Below, piece after piece: positions 1-6,326 of a stretch of DNA of 19,996 nucleotides. Below the pieces are notes generated by a model that made no database searches, was not told the DNA's origin, and saw nothing but the letters and a program-made list of their open reading frames with translations. Source of the stretch: an uncultured Campylobacter sp. (GTDB taxonomy: Bacteria; Campylobacterota; Campylobacteria; Campylobacterales; Campylobacteraceae); NCBI RefSeq assembly GCF_938045775.1, contig NZ_CALIBH010000188.1, positions 1 through 19,996 on the forward strand, read 5' to 3'. Within the stretch, counting starts at the first letter, position 1; each line of letters begins with the position of its first letter. Both the position numbers and the translations under genes were made by a program.

Positions 1-55
1 CGCCGAAAAACGCCGCCGCAAAAAGCACCGCGAACTGCCAAAGCTCAAGCTCCAT
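1..55 (-). CDS. 5' end of a membrane protein, possibly TSUP/TauE-type permease (partial)
   Basis: Only the first 18 codons are in the window, starting at an ATG (55-53, minus). They encode MELELWQFAVLFAAAFFG, an acidic tip followed by a strongly hydrophobic stretch ending in Gly, as expected for a first transmembrane helix. A good ribosome site (AAAAAAGGA) sits 5 bases upstream of the ATG, which supports a real start. The pattern resembles the N-terminus of TSUP (TauE/SafE, YfcA-like) sulfite/sulfonate exporter-type permeases, which continue into an AGF-D-IAGGGG motif, but that motif would lie outside the window. The family call is therefore a guess; the presence of a gene start is more secure. 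Confidence 0.5.
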   Translation of the reverse strand, partial: MELELWQFAVLFAAAFFG

Positions 56-340
56 CTTTGTCCTTTTTTCAAATCACGCAGGCACGCGCTATGAGCGCCT
101 GCTAGAATTCCGCGCAATTACGATCGCAAACCGCTCATACGCCGCAAAGTGCATACGGGCGCCTGCTAGAATTTCGTGAAATCCTATAAAATTTCGCGGA
201 ATTATATCGGATTTTGCTACACGGCTCCCGCTTAAATTTTATGAAATTTCGATGCGCCATAGCAAAATTCCGCCGCACACCCGCACTAAAGCTCCATAAA
301 ATTTCATCGCCCCGCTTGTATCAAATAAAATTCCGCCGAC
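56..340. other. Gene-free spacer rich in RAATTY sites, with a 15-bp direct repeat
   Basis: No coding potential is evident. Eight RAATTY hexamers occur in 285 bp. A 15-base direct repeat GCGCCTGCTAGAATT is found at 95-109 and 159-173, each copy ending in a RAATTY site. The stretch lies downstream of the DUF2400 gene and upstream of the leftmost gene start, so it must hold the promoter of the latter, but no convincing -10 box was picked out. Confidence 0.6.
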
Positions 341-1129
341 TTACTTCGCAGTTTTATCTAAACTCGCGCTTAGTTCGGGTAAAATTTTATCTATCTCGCC
401 GCTCTGTCCGAGGCGGTACAGCGCGAAGTCGTATTTGATGGGATCGCTCGGATCGAAGCGTCTTAAGCTTTGCGTGAGCTGCAAAACAGCCTCGAAATCG
501 TAACTCTTGCGATCGATCAGCCCAAGCTTAAGCGAAACTTTATGCGTGTGGGTATCGAGCGGGATGAGGAGGCGCGATTTTTCGATCTTTTTGTACAGCC
601 CCAGATCGATGTCGCTGTTGCGTACCGCCCAGCGCAGGAAAAGATTGTAGCGCTTATACGGCGACGTGGGCTTTTGCGAGAAGCCACGCCCGAAAAAAAA
701 CTCATATCCCGGGCTGCGGTAGGGATTTAGTTTGTAAATTTCGCCGATTAAAAAATTTATCCCATCCTCGATCCGTCCGCTTTTTTGCATACCGCAAAGC
801 ACGCTCTCTTCGATGCTGAGGCTGTTTTTAAGCCGCTTTAAAGTTATAAAAATTTCAGCGACGTCGCGCGGGCTTTGAAATCTATACTTTTTGCCCGCAA
901 GCTCCGCTCTCATGCGCTCTTCACTCCCGTCCAAAAGCGAAAAATCAAGCGATCGGAGGAATTTTAAAATTTGAGCCGCGCTCCCGTAAGCAAACAGCGC
1001 GCAGATAAGCGCCGCGACGTCGTTTCGATGTCCCTTTGCGACCTGCAGCGGATCGGGCGCGCCGAAAAGATCCGCGTCGCAATTTTTCAAATCGGCGTAA
1101 TAATCTAAAATTTGCTTTAAGCTTTTCAT
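341..1129 (-). CDS. TIGR02757 (DUF2400) family protein
   Basis: The 262-residue protein matches the TIGR02757/DUF2400 family, a conserved bacterial family of unproven function with a predominantly helical, DNA-glycosylase-like look. Recognisable blocks are the N-terminal RNDVAALICALFAYGSA segment (about 35-51), SPYKRYNLFLRWAVR (156-170), LDTHTHK (191-197) and RFDPSDPIKYDFALYRLG (224-241). The last resembles the C-terminal catalytic-helix region of EndoIII-type proteins. The length is normal for the family. The ATG overlaps the TGA stop of rsmD (ATGA, 1129-1126), so it is translationally coupled as the last gene of the argD-rsmD operon. It is followed by a RAATTY-rich spacer with no obvious terminator. 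Family assignment is firm from the motifs; the function is unknown. Confidence 0.9.
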   Translation of the reverse strand: MKSLKQILDYYADLKNCDADLFGAPDPLQVAKGHRNDVAALICALFAYGSAAQILKFLRSLDFSLLDGSEERMRAELAGKKYRFQSPRDVAEIFITLKRLKNSLSIEESVLCGMQKSGRIEDGINFLIGEIYKLNPYRSPGYEFFFGRGFSQKPTSPYKRYNLFLRWAVRNSDIDLGLYKKIEKSRLLIPLDTHTHKVSLKLGLIDRKSYDFEAVLQLTQSLRRFDPSDPIKYDFALYRLGQSGEIDKILPELSASLDKTAK

Positions 1130-2550
1130 TTTGCGTAGTAACTCATCGTCGTAGCGCCGAATTTGCGCGATTTAAGTAGTGCGAAATCGCCGATTTTAAG
1201 CGGCAACTCAAGCTCGCTCATATGCTCGATCGCGATTAGCAGTTCGCACTGCGCGGAGCCTAGGCGCGCTATCAGCGCCAGCACGCGCTCGTAAATCCCG
1301 CCAAAGCCCTGCCTGATCGCAAACGGCGGATCTAGATAGACAAACACTCTGCGCGCGGGATCAGAGATGGAATTTTCTATGGAATTTGCGGTATGGCTTT
1401 CGCTAGAATTTGCAGCAGAGCATTCGCCTAAACCACAGGCTAAATTTTCACTGGAATTGACAGCGAAATTTTTTCCTAAACCACGGGTTAAATTTACGTT
1501 TGGGCGCGAATTTCCTCCACAGCTAACGCCAAAATTACCACTAGAATTCGCAGTGGAATTTTTTCTTGAATCATAGATGAAATTTGCGTTTGAATGTAAA
1601 TTTTCTCCGTAGCTAGTGGCAAAATTCTCGCCTAAATTTAAGATTTCTTTCTCTTCACAGCTCGCGCCTAAGCCCGCACCGCGATTTGCGTCAAAATTAG
1701 AACTTTCGCCGCATTTTGAGCTTAAATTTACGCTGCGATTAGCGGTCTCGGCGTCGCTAGCGTCGTATTTCGAAGCGCAGTTATCGTCAACCTTTTCGCC
1801 AAAGCTTGCGGCGTCCGTGGCTAGCGAATTCATGCGGTATTTTATGCTAGAAGCGCCCGCATAATCGCCAATCTGGGCACAATCGCCAAAGCCCTCCTCG
1901 CCTGTATAATCATCATTTACGCCGCTCTGCGCGCCTTTTTGAGTACTGTCCGATATACCGCTTCGCATGCCGCATTTAGCTAAATTTTTTATGTCGCTTT
2001 GCGCTTCTACGCTTTGCGCGGCGCGGTATCCGTCCTCGCCCTGCTCTACGCTACTAAAGCTTTTGCGGCATCCGTCTTTTTCGCCATCTAAATTTTCGCA
2101 GTAGGCGGCGTCGGCAGTGCGGTTTTTGAAATTGTTGCCGCTTAAATTTAACGAATTCGCGCCCGAGCGTCCGTTCATGCCCGCTTGCAGCTCGTGCAAA
2201 ATTTCGGGTAGTCGCTCGAAGCAATCGCCCAAAATCGCATTTGCGCCGAGCCCGAAAAGCTCGAAATTTTTCCGCATTATCTTATGCGCGGCGGCGTCCT
2301 TTTCGATCGCATAAACATTTTTTGCGCCGCTACTTAGCGCCTCAAGCGCCATCGCGCCGCTACCGCCGAAGCACTCGATAAACGCCGCGCCGCGCAACTC
2401 CGCCCGCCAAGTATCAAAAAACGAGCCCTTTACGATGCTTTTCGTGCTGCGCGTGCTCGAAAGTGCGGGCAGAGCGAGCTTTTTACCCTTATAAATGCCG
2501 CTTGAAATTTGCGTAAAGAGCGTGCCGTCAGGTTTGGAAAATTTAGCCAT
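1126..2550 (-). CDS. rsmD: 16S rRNA (guanine-N2)-methyltransferase RsmD with a ~275-residue insertion
   Basis: RsmD makes m2G966 in 16S rRNA of the small ribosomal subunit, using S-adenosylmethionine. Family hallmarks are present: SGIYKGKKL (17-25), the R-x-T-K-x-x-V-x-x-x-xF segment (34-45), the SAM-binding ECFGGSGAMALEALSSGA (59-76), AIEKD (81-85), and the catalytic DPPF (407-410) in place of the usual DPPY. A normal RsmD is about 185-200 residues; this one has 474. The excess lies in one block, about residues 123-398, between the GDCFERLPEIL strand and the strand leading to DPPF. The block is rich in Asn, Ser, Gly and Ala, is low-complexity, and remains open in frame. The core on both sides is intact, so the enzyme may still fold with a looped-out insert. 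The ATG has AGAAGG upstream and overlaps the previous gene by 8 bases. Confidence 0.9.
   Translation of the reverse strand: MAKFSKPDGTLFTQISSGIYKGKKLALPALSSTRSTKSIVKGSFFDTWRAELRGAAFIECFGGSGAMALEALSSGAKNVYAIEKDAAAHKIMRKNFELFGLGANAILGDCFERLPEILHELQAGMNGRSGANSLNLSGNNFKNRTADAAYCENLDGEKDGCRKSFSSVEQGEDGYRAAQSVEAQSDIKNLAKCGMRSGISDSTQKGAQSGVNDDYTGEEGFGDCAQIGDYAGASSIKYRMNSLATDAASFGEKVDDNCASKYDASDAETANRSVNLSSKCGESSNFDANRGAGLGASCEEKEILNLGENFATSYGENLHSNANFIYDSRKNSTANSSGNFGVSCGGNSRPNVNLTRGLGKNFAVNSSENLACGLGECSAANSSESHTANSIENSISDPARRVFVYLDPPFAIRQGFGGIYERVLALIARLGSAQCELLIAIEHMSELELPLKIGDFALLKSRKFGATTMSYYAK
1370..1729 (-). repeat. RAATTY-dense in-frame tract inside the rsmD insertion
   Basis: Fourteen RAATTY hexamers lie in 360 bp, starting at 1370, 1382, 1406, 1442, 1466, 1490, 1508, 1544, 1556, 1580, 1598, 1622, 1634 and 1724. 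All starts are congruent modulo 3, so on the coding strand each is read with a central AAT codon followed by TTN or TCN. The protein therefore shows repeated Asn-Ser, Asn-Phe and Asn-Leu. The intervals vary (9 to 90 bases), so this is not a simple tandem repeat. Confidence 0.85.
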
Positions 2551-2869
2551 TTTGCCTTCTTAAAATTTCGATGATTTTTGCCTTGAACTCATCAAATAGC
2601 GCGCAAATTTCAACTTCTGCCGCGTCGTATCCACTAAGATCCACCCGTAGCGAACTTTGAAAATCCTCTAGCCTCGATAACAACATCTGCTTTGAAAACG
2701 GCAGCGCCAAATCCCCGTCCTCGCCGATCAAAAATAGCGGTTTTGCCGAGCTTTGCGGCTCATCGCTTATTATAAAGTCGCAATCCTGCGCACTTGCGGC
2801 ATGGCCTTTTAAAAACAGCTCCAGCGTCTTTTGTAAAATTTCGCAGTCGCAATCGATAAAAGCTTTCAT
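2543..2869 (-). CDS. Small hypothetical protein with degenerate receiver-like sequence
   Basis: This 108-residue protein is not a named family I can identify. The order CDFIISDE (29-36), KPLFLI (about 43-48) and LALPFSKQMLLSRLEDF (55-71) recalls the beta3, beta4 and beta5-alpha5 parts of response-regulator receiver domains (D-x-x-x-x-D, KP-x-x-x-L, P-F-x-x-x-x-L). The overall fold is shortened and no clear phosphoacceptor pocket is complete. The C-terminal 35 residues look helical and charged. The ATG at 2869 overlaps the upstream TGA (TGATG) and has AGGGG six bases before it. A TTG one codon upstream is also possible but less likely. It is cotranscribed between the MidA-type methyltransferase and rsmD. 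The receiver link is an inference from sequence feel, not a demonstrated homology. Confidence 0.75.
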   Translation of the reverse strand: MKAFIDCDCEILQKTLELFLKGHAASAQDCDFIISDEPQSSAKPLFLIGEDGDLALPFSKQMLLSRLEDFQSSLRVDLSGYDAAEVEICALFDEFKAKIIEILRRQNG

Positions 2870-3960
2870 CAAAGCCCCTTTTTAAATTTTATCATCTTAA
2901 ATTTTTCGCCAAACTCAGCGCGCAGGTGATTGAACTGCAAAAGCGCGTTATGATAGCCCTTCTCGCCGCTTTTTTGCATAAAAAGCTCTAAAAGCTGGAC
3001 CGCGCCGAAGTCCATCAAAGCCGCGATCTGTCTTTTAAAATCCGTCGCCGCTGCACCTGCGTCCTCAAACGCCGCACGTAAAATTTCAAAATTTACGTCG
3101 TAGGTAAGATCGCTTTTGCCGTAAAAATCGCTCAAGTTTTGCACCTCAAAGAAACCAAAAACTTCGTGATTTCGGTAAATCCGCAGGCTGAAATCGCCGC
3201 TAGAGCCCATCTGCCCGTAATCAAAGGCGATGAAATAAAACCGCTGCGCGCTGGCGCAAATTTCGCGCGCAAAGCGAAAGTATCTGACCGGGATTTCACC
3301 GCGCGAGATGCCAAATCTGCGTGCAAGGGTCAAAATTTCACGTTCTTTTATGGGGGCAAATTTTGCCGCACCGCTTTCGATAAAAAGCATATTTTCGCCG
3401 TCTACCGCCTCGCATTTAAAGGCGTCAAAAAGCTCGTTTGCCACAAAGATCGCATCTTTAAATTTCGCCTCATGCGCGCTTGTGAAATGCTTTAGCGCGA
3501 TTTCGCCGCCGAAGCTCTCCGCAAAGCTCGCCCGCTGTAGCTCGCGCAGACGCTCGTGCGGCTCGATGATCGCAAAGCTAAATCTATCAAGCGCCGCCGC
3601 GCCGTCTAGCGTAAAGATAGCTTGCGCTATGTCGCAAAGCAGTCGCCCGTCGTGCGAGCCGATCTCTACGATAGCAATTTTGGCGCTATCGTACTGCTTT
3701 TTTGCAGGCGCAGCGCCTAAATTTAACTCGCTCGCCGCAAGGTTTTGCCGCGACCTATCTGGGCTTGCCGCCGCGTCTAAGCTTAACTCTTGCATCGCGC
3801 CAAAATCCGCGCTTAGGCGTAAAATTTCGCGCGCGATGCAGATCCCAAAGAAGCTCCCTACGCTCACGGCGGTGTAAAAATCGCCGCTCTTGCCTATTTT
3901 AGCGGCATTTGCGTAGTAGCTCTCGTTTAGCCAGCCCTCGAAAAAATCGCTAAATTTCAC
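2869..3960 (-). CDS. MidA-family SAM-dependent methyltransferase (COG1565/DUF185)
   Basis: The protein has 363 residues and resembles the COG1565/MidA family, whose eukaryotic member NDUFAF7 methylates a complex I subunit. In bacteria the substrate is unsettled. The N-terminus has the family's SGDFYTAVSVGSFFG (25-39); the SAM-binding strand is VEIGSHDGRLLCD (98-110), with the glycine-rich loop altered to GSHDG. FVANELFDAF lies downstream. Residues 52-92 between these blocks are an Ala/Ser/Asn-rich insert that is not part of the usual core. The start is a GTG overlapping the argD stop (GTGA, 3960-3957), so expression depends on coupling to argD. The stop overlaps the next ATG by one base. Family confidence is good; the role is not known. 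Confidence 0.85.
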   Translation of the reverse strand: MKFSDFFEGWLNESYYANAAKIGKSGDFYTAVSVGSFFGICIAREILRLSADFGAMQELSLDAAASPDRSRQNLAASELNLGAAPAKKQYDSAKIAIVEIGSHDGRLLCDIAQAIFTLDGAAALDRFSFAIIEPHERLRELQRASFAESFGGEIALKHFTSAHEAKFKDAIFVANELFDAFKCEAVDGENMLFIESGAAKFAPIKEREILTLARRFGISRGEIPVRYFRFAREICASAQRFYFIAFDYGQMGSSGDFSLRIYRNHEVFGFFEVQNLSDFYGKSDLTYDVNFEILRAAFEDAGAAATDFKRQIAALMDFGAVQLLELFMQKSGEKGYHNALLQFNHLRAEFGEKFKMIKFKKGL

Positions 3961-5126
3961 GCCCGCACTATCTCGTCCAGGCTCTTGCGTAGGCGCGCAA
4001 AGCCCTCTTTGATCTCGGATTTTTTGATATTTAATGCAGGCAAAAATCTAAGGGTGCGCTTGCCAGATTTTAGGATCAAAAGTCCGTTTTGCAGGGCTTT
4101 GTTAAAGATCTCGCCCAGATTTTTTTCATCGCGTAGCACGAGGCCTTGCATCAGACCGAGCCCCACGCGCTTTTCGATCAGGCTAGGATAGTCTGCGGCG
4201 AGCCCGTCTAGTTTTTTGATAAATCTTTTTATAGTCTTATCAAGCTTGCCGCTCGCTTTTAAAAACTGAAGCTGCGAAAGCACCGCAAGCGCCGTAGAGG
4301 TCGCCAAAAAGTTACCGCCGAAGGTGCTGCCGTGCTCGCCCGGAGCAAAAATGTTTTGCTGCGCCACGCACGCGCCAATCGGCACGCCGCCCGCAAGCCC
4401 TTTAGCAAAAGTGATGATGTCGGGGCGGATGTCGTAAATTTGCGACGTCGCAAACTCGCCCGTGCGATATACGCCGCACTGCACCTCGTCAGTGATCAAA
4501 AGCAGCTTTTTCTCTTTCAAAACCGCCGCGAGCCTTTGCACGCTCGCCTTATCCAGAGGCTTGATACCTCCCTCGCCCTGAACGAGCTCGATCATCACGG
4601 CGACGCTGTTTTCATCGATGTGCGCGATGATCTCCTCGATATCGTCGAAAAATTTAAACCCGGGCATATAGGGCGCAAAAATTTCCGGATGAAATTTCTC
4701 CTGCCCGGTAGCTTGTAGTGTCGCTAGCGTGCGACCATGGAAGGAATTTCGCAGAGTTAGAATTTCAAATTTCTTATTAGGAAAGTTTACGGTGCCGTAT
4801 TTGCGTGCCATTTTGATCGCCGCTTCGTTAGCCTCCGCGCCCGAGTTACAAAACACCGCGTATGTACGGTACCCTAAAAGCTCGCTAATCTTTTGGGCCA
4901 GGGCTTCTTGGGGCAGAATTCTATAGATATTTGAGCCGTGGATGATCTGCGCGGCTTGCGTGCCGATCGCTTCAAGCACGATCTCGTTTGCGTGCCCCAG
5001 GCAGTTTACGCCGATGCCCGCGCCAAAATCCACGTAGTCCTTGCCTGCTTCATCATAGACTATCGAGCCCTCGCCTCTTACTAGCGCTACGTTTACGCGC
5101 GCAAAATTATCCATCAAATAGTTCAT
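3957..5126 (-). CDS. argD: Acetylornithine aminotransferase
   Basis: ArgD is a PLP-dependent class III aminotransferase. It converts N-acetylglutamate semialdehyde to N-acetylornithine in arginine synthesis, often also serving succinyldiaminopimelate transamination for lysine and peptidoglycan. The 389-residue length is typical. Visible motifs are the cofactor-phosphate loop NSGAEANEAAIKMARK (94-109), the Asp of ITDEVQCGVYRTGEF (Asp213), which contacts the PLP nitrogen, and the Schiff-base lysine in FAKGLAGGVPIGA (Lys242). ATG at 5126 has GGAG eight bases upstream and overlaps the stop of the TRIC gene (ATGA). No other arg genes adjoin it. Other omega-aminotransferases such as GABA or ornithine aminotransferase are possible on motif alone but fit less well in length. 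Confidence 0.93.
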   Translation of the reverse strand: MNYLMDNFARVNVALVRGEGSIVYDEAGKDYVDFGAGIGVNCLGHANEIVLEAIGTQAAQIIHGSNIYRILPQEALAQKISELLGYRTYAVFCNSGAEANEAAIKMARKYGTVNFPNKKFEILTLRNSFHGRTLATLQATGQEKFHPEIFAPYMPGFKFFDDIEEIIAHIDENSVAVMIELVQGEGGIKPLDKASVQRLAAVLKEKKLLLITDEVQCGVYRTGEFATSQIYDIRPDIITFAKGLAGGVPIGACVAQQNIFAPGEHGSTFGGNFLATSTALAVLSQLQFLKASGKLDKTIKRFIKKLDGLAADYPSLIEKRVGLGLMQGLVLRDEKNLGEIFNKALQNGLLILKSGKRTLRFLPALNIKKSEIKEGFARLRKSLDEIVRA

Positions 5127-5740
5127 TGTTTGTACTCCACTTTAGGCAGATGCCAAGATTTGTAATAAGCCACCATGCGAAACGCAACCCCTAAAATCAG
5201 CAAAATAAGCACCGAAACTACGCCGCTAAGCCCCAATCCATCAAGCACGAAATATATTAAGCCCACGCCCATGCTTATCGTGCCATAAAGCCCCGTATGC
5301 AAAAACCACGGCACTTCATTCAGCAGTACGTCGCGCAAAATACCGCCGCCCACGCCGTTGCAAAACGCGATTAGCACCACACCAAAAACGTTATGATTAT
5401 AGCTTAGCGCAACCATCGCCCCTACGATCGAAAAGCTTACGACGTCGATCGCATCGGTTAGAATAAATAAAAATTTACCCTCTAAATCGCGGTTTTCGTA
5501 AAGCTTGGCAAAAATGGCTACGGCGCTTACCGCAAGCACGATCGTTACGGGCGCATAGTGCGTAAACGAGTAGATTTCGCGGCTTACTAAGGTATCGCGC
5601 ATGATCCCGCCGCCAAGCGCCGTCAAAAACGCCGCGATAAAGATCCCAAGCCAATCGCAGCCCTTCTTTACGCCGAATAAAAACCCGCTAAGCGCCGCCG
5701 AAGCGATGCCTACGCACTCCGTAAGCTCCAAAATACTCAT
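5123..5740 (-). CDS. TRIC / UPF0126 family membrane protein (YadS-like)
   Basis: This 205-residue integral membrane protein belongs to the UPF0126 (YadS/YicG) family, which is structurally related to trimeric intracellular cation channels. It has two homologous halves, each with three helices and a glycine-rich kink motif: GGGIMRD (43-49) and GGGILRD (131-137). A seventh helix follows near 174-192. The duplicated motif and the seven hydrophobic stretches are clear. Prokaryotic members form K+/cation-permeable trimers; some have been proposed to carry amino acids such as glycine. It is the first gene of the argD-rsmD operon. The ribosome site is weak: an AAGGA lies about 17 bases upstream, too far for standard use, so the exact start is less certain than the gene. 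Confidence 0.9.
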   Translation of the reverse strand: MSILELTECVGIASAALSGFLFGVKKGCDWLGIFIAAFLTALGGGIMRDTLVSREIYSFTHYAPVTIVLAVSAVAIFAKLYENRDLEGKFLFILTDAIDVVSFSIVGAMVALSYNHNVFGVVLIAFCNGVGGGILRDVLLNEVPWFLHTGLYGTISMGVGLIYFVLDGLGLSGVVSVLILLILGVAFRMVAYYKSWHLPKVEYKQ

Positions 5741-5881
5741 ATCACAACCCGCTAAAATCCTTTTAAAAACGCATTTTACAACAACTAAATATAAATTTCG
5801 GTAAAGCGCGACGGGCTGGAGAAATTTAGGTGCGGTGGTATAAATTTCAGAGCGGCGGATAAAATTTGAGCGCAGCGAGTT

Positions 5882-5904
5882 GGAATTCTACGAAATAGAA
5901 TTCC
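5882..5904. repeat. Inverted repeat GGAATTCTA / TAGAATTCC
   Basis: Perfect 9-base arms at 5882-5890 and 5896-5904 are separated by the five bases CGAAA. Each arm contains a GAATTC site. It could form a small hairpin in RNA or DNA but has no T-run after it on either strand, so I do not call it a terminator. Confidence 0.6.
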
Positions 5905-6021
5905 TTACAGCAGAATTTCGCTAGGTAAAATTTTACGCGGCAGAATTCTACGCGGCTAAAATACGGCGCCGTCAGGGCGTAAATATAAAATTTAGACTTG
6001 AAATTTATAAACGACTGCGGA

Positions 6022-6045
6022 GATAAAATTTCACAAAATTTTATC
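6022..6045. repeat. Inverted repeat GATAAAATTT / AAATTTTATC
   Basis: Perfect 10-base arms at 6022-6031 and 6036-6045 flank the four bases CACA. Each arm carries one AAATTT. The arms are AT-only apart from the end pair, so the RNA stem would be weak. Confidence 0.6.
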
Positions 6046-6216
6046 GCGGCTAAAACATACAGCGTCGCGGCCTAGCAAAAATTTTAATTTGAAATTTTCA
6101 GCATCTGCGCGCTAGAAAGAATTTAACGCTAAAAAGTCGGCTCTATACTTATGCCAACGGCACATAAATTTTGATTTGAAATTACGCCTCTTTTTGGGCG
6201 CCGTGTTTTGCCGCTA

Positions 6217-6236
6217 TAAAATTTCATGAAATTTTA
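6217..6236. repeat. Perfect 20-bp palindrome
   Basis: TAAAATTTCATGAAATTTTA is an exact 20-base palindrome without a spacer and contains two AAATTT sites. It is one of three spacerless palindromes within 95 bp (with 6257-6272 and 6296-6311), all built from RAATTY-type words. Confidence 0.75.
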
Positions 6237-6256
6237 CGACGATCTAGCCCGCGCGG

Positions 6257-6272
6257 AATTTTACGTAAAATT
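6257..6272. repeat. Perfect 16-bp palindrome
   Basis: AATTTTACGTAAAATT is an exact palindrome that overlaps two RAATTY sites at its ends. Confidence 0.7.
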
Positions 6273-6295
6273 TTAGAATTTAGCGGCCAAATTCT

Positions 6296-6311
6296 GCGTA
6301 AAATTTTACGC
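6296..6311. repeat. Perfect 16-bp palindrome
   Basis: GCGTAAAATTTTACGC is an exact palindrome centred on AAATTT and lies 16 bases beyond the alpha/beta hydrolase stop codon on the minus strand. Confidence 0.7.
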
Positions 6312-6326
6312 CGAGCCGCCGCTAAA

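Larger units (their letters stand above)
5741..6326. other. 586-bp gene-free spacer packed with RAATTY sites and inverted repeats
   Basis: No gene is supported on either strand. About 24 RAATTY hexamers occur in 586 bp, roughly one per 24 bases. Several perfect palindromes or short hairpins are centred on them and are listed separately. The spacer lies between the 3' end of the alpha/beta hydrolase gene and the 5' end of the TRIC-argD operon, both on minus, so it should hold a terminator and a promoter. A weak -10-like TAAAAT is at 5773-5778 (minus). No T-tailed terminator is evident. A CGCTAA-A-TTAGCG hairpin (6320-6332) overlaps the hydrolase stop codon. Confidence 0.7.

Noticed and set aside
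1370..1729. CRISPR array or simple tandem repeat in rsmD
   Set aside because: The repeated element is only a six-base palindromic class with irregular spacing; there are no long identical repeats or spacers.
1126..2550. rsmD broken by frameshift or fused to a second gene
   Set aside because: The frame is open throughout and the methyltransferase core is present before and after the insert; the insert shows no second recognisable domain.
3308..3877. 189-codon open frame on plus, opposite the MidA-type gene
   Set aside because: It is a Ser/Ala/Arg-rich antisense shadow of a gene with clear family motifs on the minus strand.
5741..6326. Mobile element ends or an integration site
   Set aside because: The palindromes are not paired as terminal repeats around a gene, there is no transposase or integrase, and no flanking tRNA.
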